Below, one piece after another: positions 1-12,766 of a DNA stretch of 64,000 nt. The notes below the pieces were generated by a model. The model had not been told where the DNA came from, did not search any database, and was given only the letters and a program-made list of their open reading frames with translations. The translations under genes and the position numbers were made by a program. How positions within the stretch are numbered: the stretch's first letter is position 1; each line of letters starts with the position of its first letter. Source of the DNA: Isoperla grammatica (lineage: Eukaryota > Arthropoda > Insecta > Plecoptera > Perlodidae); contig OX246737.1 of NCBI GenBank assembly GCA_945910005.1, positions 77,630,054-77,694,053 on the forward strand, given 5' to 3'.

Positions 1-328
1 GTTGTCATGTTTTCAACACGGTCCGCCACCTTTACCAACACTTATTGACAGAAATAGAAATAATAATAATTTTTTGTAGGAATACCCGTTATAGGGTGCA
101 CACCAGCTTTACCTGATGTGCAGTTTTCAGGTGACTAACTAGGTTATTAGGGCGTTTGGATAGTTGGGAAGGAATGTCCGAGGGCTGTTAGTAGGACTCA
201 ATCCACACATTCGCTTTTACGATCGAGGAAAACCTCGGAAAAAACCATCAGTCAGGACTGCCGGTGGCCGGAATCGAACCGGCGACCTCCCGAATTAAAG
301 CCTCGCGTCTAACCGCTGAGCCACCTAT
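1..328 (-). repeat. tRNA-derived SINE (minus strand)
   Basis: Read on the minus strand from about 327 downwards, the sequence starts like a tRNA. An A-box-like TGGCTCAGCGGTTAGACGCG is followed about 30 nt later by a good B box, GGTTCGATTCC, with the tRNA-like region ending near 259. A non-tRNA body follows and runs to the window edge, so the 3' end is not seen. A pol III promoter plus unrelated body is the standard layout of a tRNA-derived SINE. A plain tRNA gene is less likely because the acceptor-stem ends do not pair convincingly. Confidence 0.7.
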
Positions 329-1984
<1,656 letters not shown>

Positions 1985-2341
1985 TCACACTTAGAGCTAA
2001 CCACTCAGTAACTTAACTGATTTGCAGTGGGGGACTTTAATTTAAAGTGACTAAACCAACCCTGTAGGCTTCGAACACCATTGACGAGTGAGCGATAACC
2101 AATCAATAGTAATAGAAATGTAATTTCTGCATCTAATACGTATCAGATCGCGTTTAAATTAGTACATATATGACCGGACAAAAATTGACTATAACCCCCA
2201 CACCCCCCCCCCCCCTCACATGTTGGATGTTGCCGTTACTGTGTCATTACTGTGCCGACACGGTCTTCTAAATCTTCAAGAACAATACACAACAATTAAA
2301 AAACAGTTTTCAAATGTTACATCAATGCATAGAAGATCTGA

Positions 2342-3314
2342 CAGGGGCGCCAACTTTTCAGAATTACTGTGGGTGCTCAAAACTTAGGCAAACTCTACGG
2401 CCTCTATGGCCCCCGGGGGGGGGGGGGGGGGGGGGTGGAATTTCATTCACCAATTGTGGTATTGGAGTAGATTATGAACATAGGAGAGGACTGATATTCA
2501 AAACCACATCGTATCCTAAACAATGAAGTGAATGTTGTTTGTTGTTTGTTTTTATTAGCCTTCAATCGATCTTTTAGTACATACATACAAGACATAGGAT
2601 TAGTGAAGAGTACATAAATATTATGAAGTACCTATATACAATGTAATGTCAAGTAGCTTACAAGTAATAACTAAAAATTTACTACAAGGTCTCCGTAGAA
2701 TACCCGGGAAAATTATTTAACAGTCTAAATTATAGAGAACATAATTTTAGCCAGATTTTACCAAATTGCTGCATTCTAAATTATTCAATAAAAAATCATT
2801 CAATTATTTAATAGGTCCTACCTTGTCAAATCGACATAATATACTACCGAAAGCACATAGGCTACATAGTTGCTTGGGGGGGGGGGTTGCGCAGAGTAGA
2901 ACATACCTGTGAAAATGTGCTACACCACCGAGACGCAATGGACGGAGGGTGGGGGGGGGGGGGGGGGGGGGGCATCTCTCGCAATAGCGCCGCAGGCATT
3001 TTTTTTGACAAATACGTATTTTTGAAGAGGTTCTAATGTGTTTTAGAAGAAATTAAGATCTTTTGTTGAACGGGACACATTTACCATAATCTTAAGAACA
3101 TTTCCAAATAAAAGTAAAGCTGGGATTTCGGGTGGTCCAAATCACCGAACACCCCTCCCCCTTGGATACGCCACTGAATGCCTTATATTTTTTTTGGGTG
3201 GGTTTTTCGTGTTGTTTGGGTTTCGCGTTTTCTATTTGTGTGGGTGCTCCGCACCCACACAAATCTACCTGTGGGTGCTTTGGCCCTCCTGCACCCACGG
3301 AGTTGGCGCCTATG
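2342..3314. mobile_element. Candidate TIR element with GGCGCCAACT ends
   Basis: The left end reads CAGGGGCGCCAACTTTTC. The right end, reverse-complemented, reads CATAGGCGCCAACTCCG; both are followed by GTGGGTGC-type sequence. The flanks share GAAGATC on both sides but offset by 2 bp, so the target duplication is not clean. Two poly-G runs (2415-2435 and 2951-2972) lie inside. Near 3150-3177 there is an orphan end (GGATACGCCACTG) of the family seen complete at 5754-6181. No coding sequence is recognised. Confidence 0.45.
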
Positions 3315-3639
3315 GAAGATCATCTTCTACTAAACTTGATTTCATATTTTTAATTGCTGTGCAAATTGTCGCTCATAAAGATTTAGAGGACCGTGATGAT
3401 AATCATACAAAGGGTCCTAAATGGTCTCAGTTCCCAAAATAGCCGTGTTGTCGTGTTTTGTTTCGGGCAAATATTGAACATGCACCAATGCGTGCACCAA
3501 TGAAAGAAAGATACAACAATGCAGTTGCCTAGCAACACATTGTTTGTCCGTCTGTGATGTCACAACCCCCTCAATTGAGTCTTGTGCTATTATTTCAATG
3601 AAAACATTAGCCTTTCTAAATAAAAAGCATTGACTTGAC

Positions 3640-4510
3640 ATACCGGTACCAAGCAAGAATGCAAATAATTGCAAAAAAAAACTGCCAAGCCCAAAACGTA
3701 CGTGATCAACTATAACAACAAACCCAAAAGGACACACAAAAACACCCATTTCAGAAGAAACAACATTTAAAAGGATGATATTAAAATTGTGGCCAAGCCC
3801 ATTGTATTCCTTAATATAGTATTTATTGAAATAAACAAATATATAAATGTTTATGTAACTTAATATTATTGGTGAGTAAATATATTAATAACAATTACAA
3901 AATTAATATAATTTATTGAAAAATTTCGAGGTGAGAAAAACAAAATAAACACACATCATTCATAATAAAAAAAAACTTGGCCGATGAATTTGCATTCTTC
4001 AGATTAATTTACCAAATTTTGATATGTTTTTTTCGCAATGTTTCTTGAATAACATTAATTAATATTAAAGTTTATTAACTTGATGAATTAGTATCTTTAT
4101 TAGTTTATAGTAGACAATATAACACATGACCCAAAGGCAAATTACAGATTCATCGGCCAAGCTTTTTATTATTAATGATGTGTGTTTATTTTCTTCTTTT
4201 TACCTCGAAATGTTCCAATCAATTAATTTATTTTGTAATTGTTATTAATATATTTACTTATCAATTATATTAAGTGATATAAACATATATATTTGTTTAT
4301 TTCATTAATTAATAATTACTATATTAAAGAAAATAATGGGCTTGGTCACAATTTTAGATATCATCCCTTTATGTTGAGCAAATATAGTAAGATATACCCT
4401 GTCGATGTTGAGCCTATTCTGAAATGGGTCCTTTTTTATTATAGTTGATCATGTACATTTTGGGCTAGGCAATTTTTTTTTTAAATTTGCATTTTTGTAG
4501 GTATACAACA
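3640..4510. mobile_element. Long foldback (hairpin) element
   Basis: About 370 bp at 3640-4010 are repeated in inverted orientation at 4130-4510. For example, the left strand has GCCAAGCCCAAAACGTACGTGATCAACTATA and the right has its diverged complement TATAGTTGATCATG...TTTTGGGCTAGGC; the inner pair is the complement of TTGGCCGATGAAT. The roughly 120-bp loop is AT-rich. No protein is encoded. This is the form of a foldback MITE, and the arms have diverged, so it is not recent. Confidence 0.7.
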
Positions 4511-4879
4511 TTATTACAGTGCAGGAGGACGTGCACGTCATGTATATCGTCTGTATGTCGTATAATGATCGAGGTATCAAATCTGTAAGCTAGTAGCAAT
4601 ATAGGCTAAAAAATATTCGTTAACCCTAATGGAAGTAAAAATATTATTGAAATATAGTAGTGGAGTAGACATGAATGAACGGAAAATCTTGGAGCAAATT
4701 GGTACATGAACATCATGTTACATGAATGCATGCATACATAATACCGTTTATAATTAATAATATCGTCATCAGCGGTTTATGCATCATCATTTCACGGAGT
4801 CTTGGAATTCGAGTCTTAACTCATCGCTCGGTTTCTCATTATTATAATAATACTTATAGTAGCCTACTCTGCAAGCTAG

Positions 4880-5262
4880 ATATATCTCCTTGAACGAGAA
4901 ACATTTTGTACTTATACGATAGCTTCGCTACGGCTAGTGGATCGATGACTCGATGTTCCTGGCTCTCGCTTTGTACGAGTACACATGCACCGAACTTGCA
5001 CCGAGGTGACGTCGCTAAGGCTTACACTTCGGCGTAAAGGTGTGTGAATGTCGACTCTAGCGCTCGTGCAAGCTGGTTCCGTGAGTCACGAGCAGGGTTC
5101 AGTCGCACTCAAACAGCTGTAGGTGACGGATGTGGTAGCGATCCAGCGCAGCCTCCGTTATGTCAAGTGTTTGACATGAGGTGTTAGTGCAGTGTCAGTG
5201 GTACAACGATAGGGTGGTATTAACGTGCAGTAAGAATCGTTTGATCTCGGGCTTTGGTAAGT
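4880..5262 (+). promoter_or_regulatory. Weak candidate for a promoter and non-coding first exon
   Basis: This stretch is richer in CpG than its AT-rich surroundings, contains a CRE-like TGACGTC near 5007, and ends with a good splice donor (CTTTG/GTAAGT, GT at 5257). No TATA box is clear and no downstream coding exon is found in the next 10 kb. It could equally be a GC-richer piece of an old element. Confidence 0.2.
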
Positions 5263-5753
5263 AAAAACTATTTAATTGATGGAGACTTTCGGAAATTCCT
5301 TTGTCTAAAACGGGCTGCATTGTATAATATACTAGGCCTATACAACATTACCTTTCGTCGAGTTCCTAGGGACAAATGCGATTATTATACATTATACAAT
5401 GGTGGTTTTGCGTAACGTTATTGTATATCGTTGCTCAAACCCGTGTGTCCGCTCTAAGGAAGGAACTTCTAACACTCCTAACTGGTGCTGGTGTAGGGTA
5501 GGCCCATGGTCTAATGATGTTTCTGTGCCCGAGAATCCTTAGACCATGGGTATTGGGTAGGCCTACATTGACTTACGGAAGGGAACGGTTGAAACATTTA
5601 GCCACACTACATGGCATAGGCCTACTACGTCCATCCTATGTGCTCTGGTCTCTTAACTCCTACAATCCTCAAATAAATGGAGAATGTCGCAAGAACAGAA
5701 CATGCAGAAGCCTCCCTGACTAGTATGTGTTTTTGTATATCCAGCCCCATAGG

Positions 5754-6181
5754 CAGTGGCGTATCCAGGATTTTGGAAAGGGGGGGTTTTAACTCATATT
5801 ATAGAGAGTGGAACCAAAAATAAACGGGGGGGGGGGGGGTCCGGGGGGTTTCCCCCCTGAAAATTTTTCTCGTCAAGGTCATTTTGGTGCAAATCTGTGC
5901 GTTTTACAGCGGCCAACTGAACTAAAATTAATAAATTTCTGGCAACGATTTTCTCCATAAGAAACGAAAAAAAGAACAACAATCGAACTGAAGTGTTAAT
6001 ACACAGAAATAGAGCGATGTGAGTATTTTTAGCAAAAACTAATGTCTTTGGTATTCAAAACAAAAATGCTGTATATTTACATTTCCATTTTTTTTTCAAT
6101 CCAATGCAATGTCCACTTTTCCTTTGCGAAAGGGGGGGGTTGTCCCCCCCCCCCCCCCTCCCCCCCTTGGATACGCCACTG
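5754..6181. mobile_element. Non-autonomous hAT-like element with 8-bp duplication
   Basis: The ends are CAGTGGCGTATCCAGG on the left and the complement of CAGTGGCGTATCCAAG on the right. An exact 8-bp direct repeat, CCCATAGG, flanks it at 5746-5753 and 6182-6189. CAGTGGCG-type ends with 8-bp duplications are typical of the hAT superfamily. The 428-bp body has poly-G and poly-C tracts next to both ends and no transposase sequence. Confidence 0.85.
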
Positions 6182-6189
6182 CCCATAGG

Positions 6190-6930
6190 GATTATGCGGA
6201 CCTGCAAGTTCATGTAGGGTATAGGTACATAGGTAAACAATTTTAATAAAATGTGTAATAGCTTTTGCGTAAAATTTTCTTTATTAACCAATTCCTTCAA
6301 TGGCTAGAGCTGCCTTCCTTACCCCAAATGTGTGAATTTCGACCCTCCCGCCTAACCCTGGGACGGTGCAACCCACTCTGTTATTAATTATTATACTTGA
6401 AATTGACGGTAGCGAAAGTATTGCTTGGTGTGAAATTAAAGGTGAACGTTCCAAATGAGCGAAAGTTATTATTTCTGTCTATCTTCTATGAAGCGAATAA
6501 GTTAGTAATAGTACACATTATTGGATTCTAAATTTTAATCTTTATGCCAATATATGCCATACCTTTACGGCTACGCTTGCTATACGTATTACTTATTGGT
6601 ACGGTATTGTATTATACATTCGAGGGCTGAGCGTCATAATTAATTTTACATATGGTAATTGTCGGCCACTACGATCCATGCGATTTACTCACGGTTTATG
6701 ACAGATCTCAAAGCTTTCGATGTTGTCAATGCATTAGTGATGTATTGTGGACCGCTGTGGGCTGTAGCCGACATTTACCGAAGTAAGAGACTAGAGAGAT
6801 GGAAAGGGAAAGAGAAAGAACCAACTTCCAGGTTTAGTATTAATATTTTCATAGTGTAAATATTATGTTAGTTTATGCTAGCCCCGCCCCCAAAGCATTG
6901 TGTATCCAATCCCTTACGACGGGGAAGGGA
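6190..6930. other. No feature recognised
   Basis: Short open frames occur (for example 6659-6859), but none has a recognisable domain, repeat or supporting context. I see no RNA gene or element boundary here. Confidence 0.5.
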
Positions 6931-6934
6931 TTGG

Positions 6935-7465
6935 ATACCGACCTCAGATCCGTTCCGTATCTGTACAGCCCCTTTCATGCACGCTGGTTCAACGAAAATT
7001 AACAGAATTATGGTGTTCACTCATACATTCACAATAGTCTTCCGCGCAGTAGAGTGCACAAACGTAATTGGTCACCCCCAGTTTCCAGGTAACCAACTGA
7101 AGGTAGTAAATTATCCCTAATTTACATGTTTCAATTAGAATGGAAGGAAGTAAAGAGGTATAAAATTAAGTTGGCGTAGGCCTACTAGTCCCGATAATAG
7201 TCGCATACCGACCTCATGCAAATCCTTATCTATTGCCCTTTCAAGCACGCTGATTGCACTAAAAGCAACATATTCCTGTTTCCTGGCGTTTTTTCAGACA
7301 TTCGTAAATATAGTATTCCGCTTAATATAGTGGAGTGCACAAGCGTATTTGGCTGTTCCAGATATAACCACCCGATGGTCGTAAATTATCGCTTCAAATG
7401 GACCTGTTTTAAATTAAATATGGTAGGAACTACTAGAGAAGTAGAAAATGAAGTTGGTACCATTG
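6935..7465. repeat. Diverged tandem duplication, unit about 270 bp
   Basis: Landmarks recur at a spacing of about 270-280 bp: ATACCGACCTCA at 6937 and 7205, CCCTTTCA.GCACGCTG after each, and AGT.GAGTGCACAA.CGTA.TTGG near 7049 and 7327. The copies differ by many substitutions, so the duplication is old. Open frames in the two copies are not conserved, which argues against coding. Confidence 0.6.
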
Positions 7466-8195
7466 GGTTCTGTTATGTAAGCACGAGAATACCTCGCTAC
7501 GTTGGGGCAACTTTAAGTGGGCCTAGGCCTACAACTTTAAACAATTGTATAATTATAATTGTATTTTGTATGAAGACGGTAGGCTAACTGGCCTTTCGAA
7601 AACGATAAAGACCTTGTTTGTTAACGCGTTGGTATTTCCAGAGATGTTTCCCCTCAATCAATCCACGCGAGTTGAAAACATTACCGGGGGTTTCCAAAGG
7701 TTGTGTCACCATAAATAACAACATATTATATAGGTAACCGAGCATGAGGTTCCTTCTAGCCTTCTGATTGACAAAATATGTTTCAAACGCAGTTTTAAAG
7801 AAATTTTGAGCGAAAGAGATCTCTCAAGGATTCCGCAGGGTAGGCCGACATACAGTCTGGATACTCAATTCGTGTCTGCCCTCCACAGCGATAAAGAGTT
7901 TTACTCAGACTGGGATACTTATCTGTGTTATAACACAGTTTTGTCTGAAAGATATAATGGGCAGTCTGAGCGTTTAGTTTATTTATCCATAGTCACAACA
8001 AATACTCCCTTCATTATCTCTGGCCAGTGGCCACGCTCTTCCATAAAACAATACATAGTTTCAACTTTCAGTATATACGCCTGGTAGCAAGTAGGGATTT
8101 ATGACAGCATTATGTACGCATTGTGGCATTAACCTCAGAATGAAATCTTGACCACCCCCCCCCCCCCCTCCCCCCTCCAAAAGCTCATAACAGAC
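7466..8195. other. No feature recognised; one unexplained short ORF
   Basis: A 93-codon plus-strand frame at 7806-8087 starts MSERDLSRIPQGRPTYSLDT. It has no domain, signal peptide or repeat that I can identify, and nothing around it supports a gene. A poly-C tract lies at about 8151-8168. Confidence 0.4.
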
Positions 8196-9930
8196 AAGTT
8201 AACGCGTTTTAATGTTTAAATATAAATAAGGTGTACTTATGCCAATTTTTGAAGATCTAAGGAAAGTACCGTTTGTTGGCTGTAGAATGAATTATGATAA
8301 AAACAAAATCAGCCAAATTTACCCTTTGGGCACTCCTCAGGGGCGGCTCGTCCATAAAGGCACACGGGCATGTGCCCTCCCTCCCCACCCGCCAACCACC
8401 AACAATACCTCACATTAAATGACGAGTTGTGGTTTTGTGTTATGTTTACATAAAATCGAAAATTTTGTAATTGTAATGTGCACATTCAAATAAAGGCGCG
8501 GTGCGCTGACTTATCCAGGCAGACGGCGGTACCCGAAGTCTCGGACAGAGCTCGTTACGATTACGTTTTGGGTTATCGCTGGCCGCTACGTCTTTGGGTT
8601 TATCGCGTCTTGCATTTTGTTGCCTGGTGATTCCTGATTCCCCGGGGGGGGGGGGGGGGGGGGGGGGAGCCCACGCCGATAACACTCATACCGCGCATGC
8701 GCAGTTAGGTTTTTTCCGCTGATAAGTGAGTGGAGACGGCAGATTTTACATGACGAATGAGCAATGTTTTTTCGAGAGCCCCAGTACGGAGCGAGGCACC
8801 GTTTATGTAAGTACGTGTAGGCGTGGTGTTGTCAGTTGTGTGTAGACAGGGTGGTTGTCTTTGTTCTATAGAGTAGTGCGTGTGCGTGTGCGTGTGCGTG
8901 TGCGTGTGCGTGTTGTGTCACTGTGTGATGTGTCGCTTTTGACTTTGTAGTAATAGTCAAACAAAATGAACGAGGTGAGGCACATAAAACATAAACATTT
9001 GAATTGTGAAGAGAGACTGGTAGCAAAGACATAAGGCCGACCAATGCCTGACGTGTATAACTCAGGTATGCCAAATTAAAAATAGATTTCTAAAAGTAAC
9101 TTCTTAGTACTAGTTTACAGACATTAAATTATCAGGTAAGTTTGCATGTGCTGTTATTTATTATCTTCTAAATGAAGACTAGGCCTATAACTACCTTTTT
9201 TAAATGTAACTGATTTGTGCCCTACCCATTTCAAACCCCACGAGCCGCCACTGGCACTCTTATCAACCAAACCGATCATTGAACAAGTTTATTTTTTTCG
9301 GAACACCAATTGGGGGCACTATATACAATTTATTGTAGATTTATGGCAATTACGGCCACTGGTTCGCTTATGGAGACAGTTACCTCAAAATCAAAATTCT
9401 GATTTCCGGGCACATTCCAAAACAAAACAAAAATAAGGATAAATCTCAATTTGACATTCTTAACACTGATATGGAATCAAAACTCTGTTAGCCTATATTT
9501 ATCCGTGGGGCTCCAAAAAAATTGTTTATAGGAAAGAAAATAAACAGAAAAGTGCCAAATCTGGGCACCCCTGGATGCCACACCCAACCCAAGACTTAAA
9601 AAGTGGCCAACAAGCTAATTTTTACTTAAAATATATAACGCTAAGGATATTTTTTAACCATTTTAGGGACATGGCTTCAAAATCAAAATTTTGATTTCCG
9701 GGCAATAGTGGAGTTAACAAAATATGGATAAAACTAACTTTGTGATTCTAAACACGAATCTGAAATCACATTTGTAATTTGTTTAATGGTTTGGCCGTAA
9801 AAAAATAATTTATGGTCACAAAATCAGCAAAGTTCGCCCTTTGGACACCCCTGGGCCCTGGGTGCCACACCCACCACTGGCCATGTGGCCAACAAGTCAA
9901 ACTCTACTCCAAATTCATCACTCTATCATA
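8196..9930. repeat. Diverged tandem repeat, unit about 290 bp, interrupted by a hAT-like element
   Basis: Three diverged copies can be followed by shared words: TCAAAATCAAAATT.TGATTTCCGGGCA (near 9384 and 9674), and a GCC(A)AA.TT.(C)CCTTTGG.CACCCCT-type word near 8316, 9555 and 9830, followed by TGCCACACCCA in two of them. The first copy is split by the 8338-9253 element. Nothing here looks coding. Confidence 0.55.
8338..9253. mobile_element. hAT-like element, 916 bp, no transposase
   Basis: The left end is CAGGGGCGGCTCGTCC and the right end is ACGAGCCGCCACTG (complement CAGTGGCGGCTCGT). It is flanked by GCACTCCT (8330-8337) and GCACTCTT (9254-9261), an 8-bp duplication with one change. The body has a 24-bp poly-G run (8644-8667), a (GTGTGC)n tract (8877-8915), and a short reading start ATGAACGAG followed directly by GTGAGG, which could be a first coding exon with a splice donor. 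If so, the rest of the transposase has been deleted. Confidence 0.75.
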
Positions 9931-9999
9931 ATATATTATAGGTCTCCAAAATTCCGCAGGGGGGGGGGGGGGAGGGTCTCACTAATGGTGTGTGCCCGT

Positions 10000-10085
10000 C
10001 TAGAGCCGAAGGCCGTACCACTCGAACTCTGACGTCACAAGACCAGGCCGCGATCTCGTTGCTGAGCCAGGCGACACGGGCTAAA
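10000..10085 (-). repeat. Possible tRNA-like SINE head
   Basis: Read on the minus strand, GTCGCCTGGCTCAGCAACGAGA resembles an A box and CAGAGTTCGAGTGG resembles a degenerate B box, 30-40 nt apart. The match is weaker than at 262-328 and no body could be delimited. Confidence 0.3.
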
Positions 10086-10350
10086 CCTGCATTGCGATAC
10101 GCGTAAAAGCACGTCTCGCAATGACAATAACGCTGTATTGAGCTCGTCATTACGTAGTTTAAAGATACTTTATTACAAGATTGTATGGTAAACTAATCAT
10201 CGTACTTGTAGGCCGTTATAAAACCATCGTTTCTGTGCATACCAGCGCAGATTATGCGTTGTCAAAGTGACACTACACGGTCTGTTCACTGTGACACTGT
10301 TACAGGATCTTGTCATTCAACAAAATATGCAATGACGTATTTAGGCTGTG

Positions 10351-10496
10351 TCTCAAATCGATGTTTTCGCTAGTTGACTAGCGTAGCTGACTAACCTAAC
10401 AATTAGTAACAATTAATTATAATAATTGGTAATTGTTGAGTTAGTTGGCGAAGTAGGCGAAGCAGGCCAAAATAGAGATTTGAAATACGCCCTAAC
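10351..10496. mobile_element. Short MITE-like inverted repeat
   Basis: The left end is GGCTGTGTCTCAAATCGATGTTTTCGC. The right end, complemented, is GGGCGTATTTCAAATCTCTATTTTGGC. The arms run into a palindromic AT-rich centre around 10410-10440 (AACAATTAGTAACAATTAATTATAAT). It is flanked by TTA and TAA rather than a clear direct repeat, so I do not assign a superfamily. Confidence 0.5.
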
Positions 10497-10939
10497 ATTG
10501 GTGATTCGCTAGGAATCGTGAAATATCAGGATGGGAACACAACATGATGAAATGATTATTGTTCCTATGGCTTGAGGGTTTATTATGTAGGAGATTAAAC
10601 AAATTTAAATGTAAGATGCAACCTTTCATTTATTGTAGTGATTTGTTTTCAGATTAACAACTTTGCTTTTATCAACACTTCCTTAGGCCAACAGAACAAA
10701 TACAAGCTTTTTTATATATGGTTTTTAGAAAACGATTTGATGTATGCGTGCGTGCGAAAATAGTAAATATCAATAATGTTAAAAACACGTATTATTCAAA
10801 AAGAGGAATTTCTGTAGTTATTCTAATTAGCTGATTACCATAGTTATTGAGCAATATATTACTTATGATTTTTACAGCATGTCCAGCTAACGCTCTCATA
10901 GATAAGGTACACCACAAAGTTGACAGCTACCTAAGAGAT

Positions 10940-11428
10940 AACCATTCACTTCTAGTTTCTCAATTACAATGATGTGGAGCAAATTTCTTTGATTTTTATT
11001 AGCTAAAAACTGCTCCTCAAATCTTGAGCTGATCACACTTTGGAACATCTGAAATTAGTTTATCATTATTTGGACTATGAAATCGTTTGGCCACCTAAGA
11101 CCTCCCCTGTCAGTCAAACTTTAAAGTAACTGTACAATCCATCATTTTCAAACTCGATTTCTAATGCGCGGTCATATTCCAAAACATTTCTACAGTCGTT
11201 ACATTTAACTCTATCGTTAACTTAACGAGCAACGTAACCTAAAATGTATATGAGAACTCTCATATTAGCTTCGCTTACATCAATTGCATCTGCAAAAGAA
11301 ATGGCGTCTTCAAAATGTCCATCGATTTCGACGTTGGCTTCATCATTTGTAGCTGCCGCTTCTTCGGAACAGTTTAAGAGCAACGTTTTAATTTCAAACT
11401 CTCCTCTTTTAGCAGATTGCAAATTCAC
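10940..11428 (-). pseudogene. Remnant of a transposase C-terminal region (P-element/THAP9-like?)
   Basis: The minus-strand frame at 11222-11428 ends in YILGYVAR, the form of a motif (YxAGYVA+) common near the C-terminus of P-element/THAP9-type transposases. After a stop, the adjacent frame continues with KCNDC, then a GGLRWPNDFIV-like stretch and FEEQFLANKNQRNLL, which also fits that kind of region (Cys pair, then (R)GGL.WP). Stops and frame changes show it is dead. I do not see the N-terminal zinc finger or catalytic core. The family name is from memory of motifs and is tentative. Confidence 0.4.
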
Positions 11429-11439
11429 TTAACTAATTA

Positions 11440-12225
11440 GTTTAAGCTTCTTTTCTGATTCTTGAATTTGCCTAACTGATACGTGGTAATTGCCCCCGCT
11501 CATTTGTCGATATTGGCCAAATCTGGTTTCCAGGTGATCCGTTTGAATGAATGAATATTTGAATCAATATAAACGCGTCATATACTGCGTATTTCAACAC
11601 TCAGCACACATCCAACACTTCTGCCCTAGTAGATAACTCGAATTTGAAAAATGATATGTTAGCGGTTTTTGTTTTGTATTCTAGTGGACTTCTTCTTTCA
11701 AACGTTGGCATTCGGTTACCAACTTTAACTTTCGATATAAGTGGATCTGGGTTCACAGTGTTGACAGCGAAATGCCATGTGTTTCTGTTGCAAGCCGCAA
11801 GCCAAACGCACATTTAGACCAAACTGCAGCCTATACTAGAGATATTAAATAATTCCAACTTACCATACAGTGTGCATGCACTCTGTCACCATCACCTGTT
11901 AAGAGGTCACCGCCAAAAACACGATAACAACGACCAGGCATAAACATTTAGGACAACAGACGTGTATTGAATGGCTGCGGCATAGGGAAACACGTGTAGT
12001 GGCTACTGGCCGCTAGCGCGTCTACGTCGGCCTCGTCTAGTGACGTCACACGCGTGCGCCGAGAACTGTGGTACGGCCTGATCAAGTATAACGAAAGTAT
12101 AACGAAGGCCTCGCTAGAGCGCGGCTCGTGCGCTGGGCGATTCTTGTATCCACATGACGTCACGTCACGAGCGGGCCGGTTGCCGCTAGCATCTGCGCCA
12201 CACAGGAATATTATTGTATCATGTG
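11440..12225. other. No feature recognised
   Basis: Unique-looking sequence with short frames on both strands. The frame at 11601-11813 (-) has no recognisable domain. The sequence becomes GC-richer from about 11990 to 12200, but I see no promoter elements that I trust. Confidence 0.4.
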
Positions 12226-12231
12226 TACAAC

Positions 12232-12510
12232 CCATGGTAGAGTTGCGTAGAATCCAATACCCATCCAATGAACTTATCATTGCGTACAACATCTGGTACA
12301 TTAATACTGCTTGAGTTGCGTACGACCCAATACCATCCAATACCCATCCAATGAACCCATCATTGCGTACAACCAACCCATGGTACATTAATACTGCTTG
12401 AGTTGCGTACGACCCAATACCATCCAATACCCATCCAATGAGCCCATCATTGCGTACAATAATACTGCTTGAGTTGCGCACAATCCAATACCCATCCAAT
12501 GAACCCATCT
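12232..12510. repeat. Minisatellite, units of about 55-95 bp
   Basis: About four units share GAGTTGCGTACGACCCAATACCATCC, a run of CCCATCCAATGAACCCATC, then ATTGCGTACAAC and ATTAATACTGCTT. Unit length varies because some copies lack the GGTACATTAATAC part. The minus-strand 186-codon frame is created by this repeat (GWVLDGIGSYATQAVLMY repeated) and is not treated as a gene. Confidence 0.8.
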
Positions 12511-12766
12511 TTCTGTGAAACTAGATCAGCTATACAATACAATGCAATTTAATGCGATAATGGTTGTGTGTTGTGGTGCAGAGCCAGCGGGATGGAGAGC
12601 CTCCACATGCAATCACCGCCCGAAGGAGGCTGGCGCGTGCCCGCGCAGGCGCAGTGGGCAATGCCGCTCGACGGACTCAACAATGGCACAGCTGTTTCCA
12701 CGTGAGTAGGTCTTTGCACCCGTGTTCTATCCGAGCACCATGCGGATGAAGAGCGTGAGTCTCCGG

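Noticed and set aside
254..328. A functional tRNA gene
   Set aside because: A and B boxes are present, but acceptor-stem pairing is poor and the sequence continues into a SINE body.
8446..8685. Minus-strand frame beginning with poly-Pro
   Set aside because: The poly-Pro comes from the poly-G run in the hAT-like element.
11948..12508. 186-codon minus-strand frame with protein repeats
   Set aside because: Created by the minisatellite at 12232-12510; the rest has no domain.
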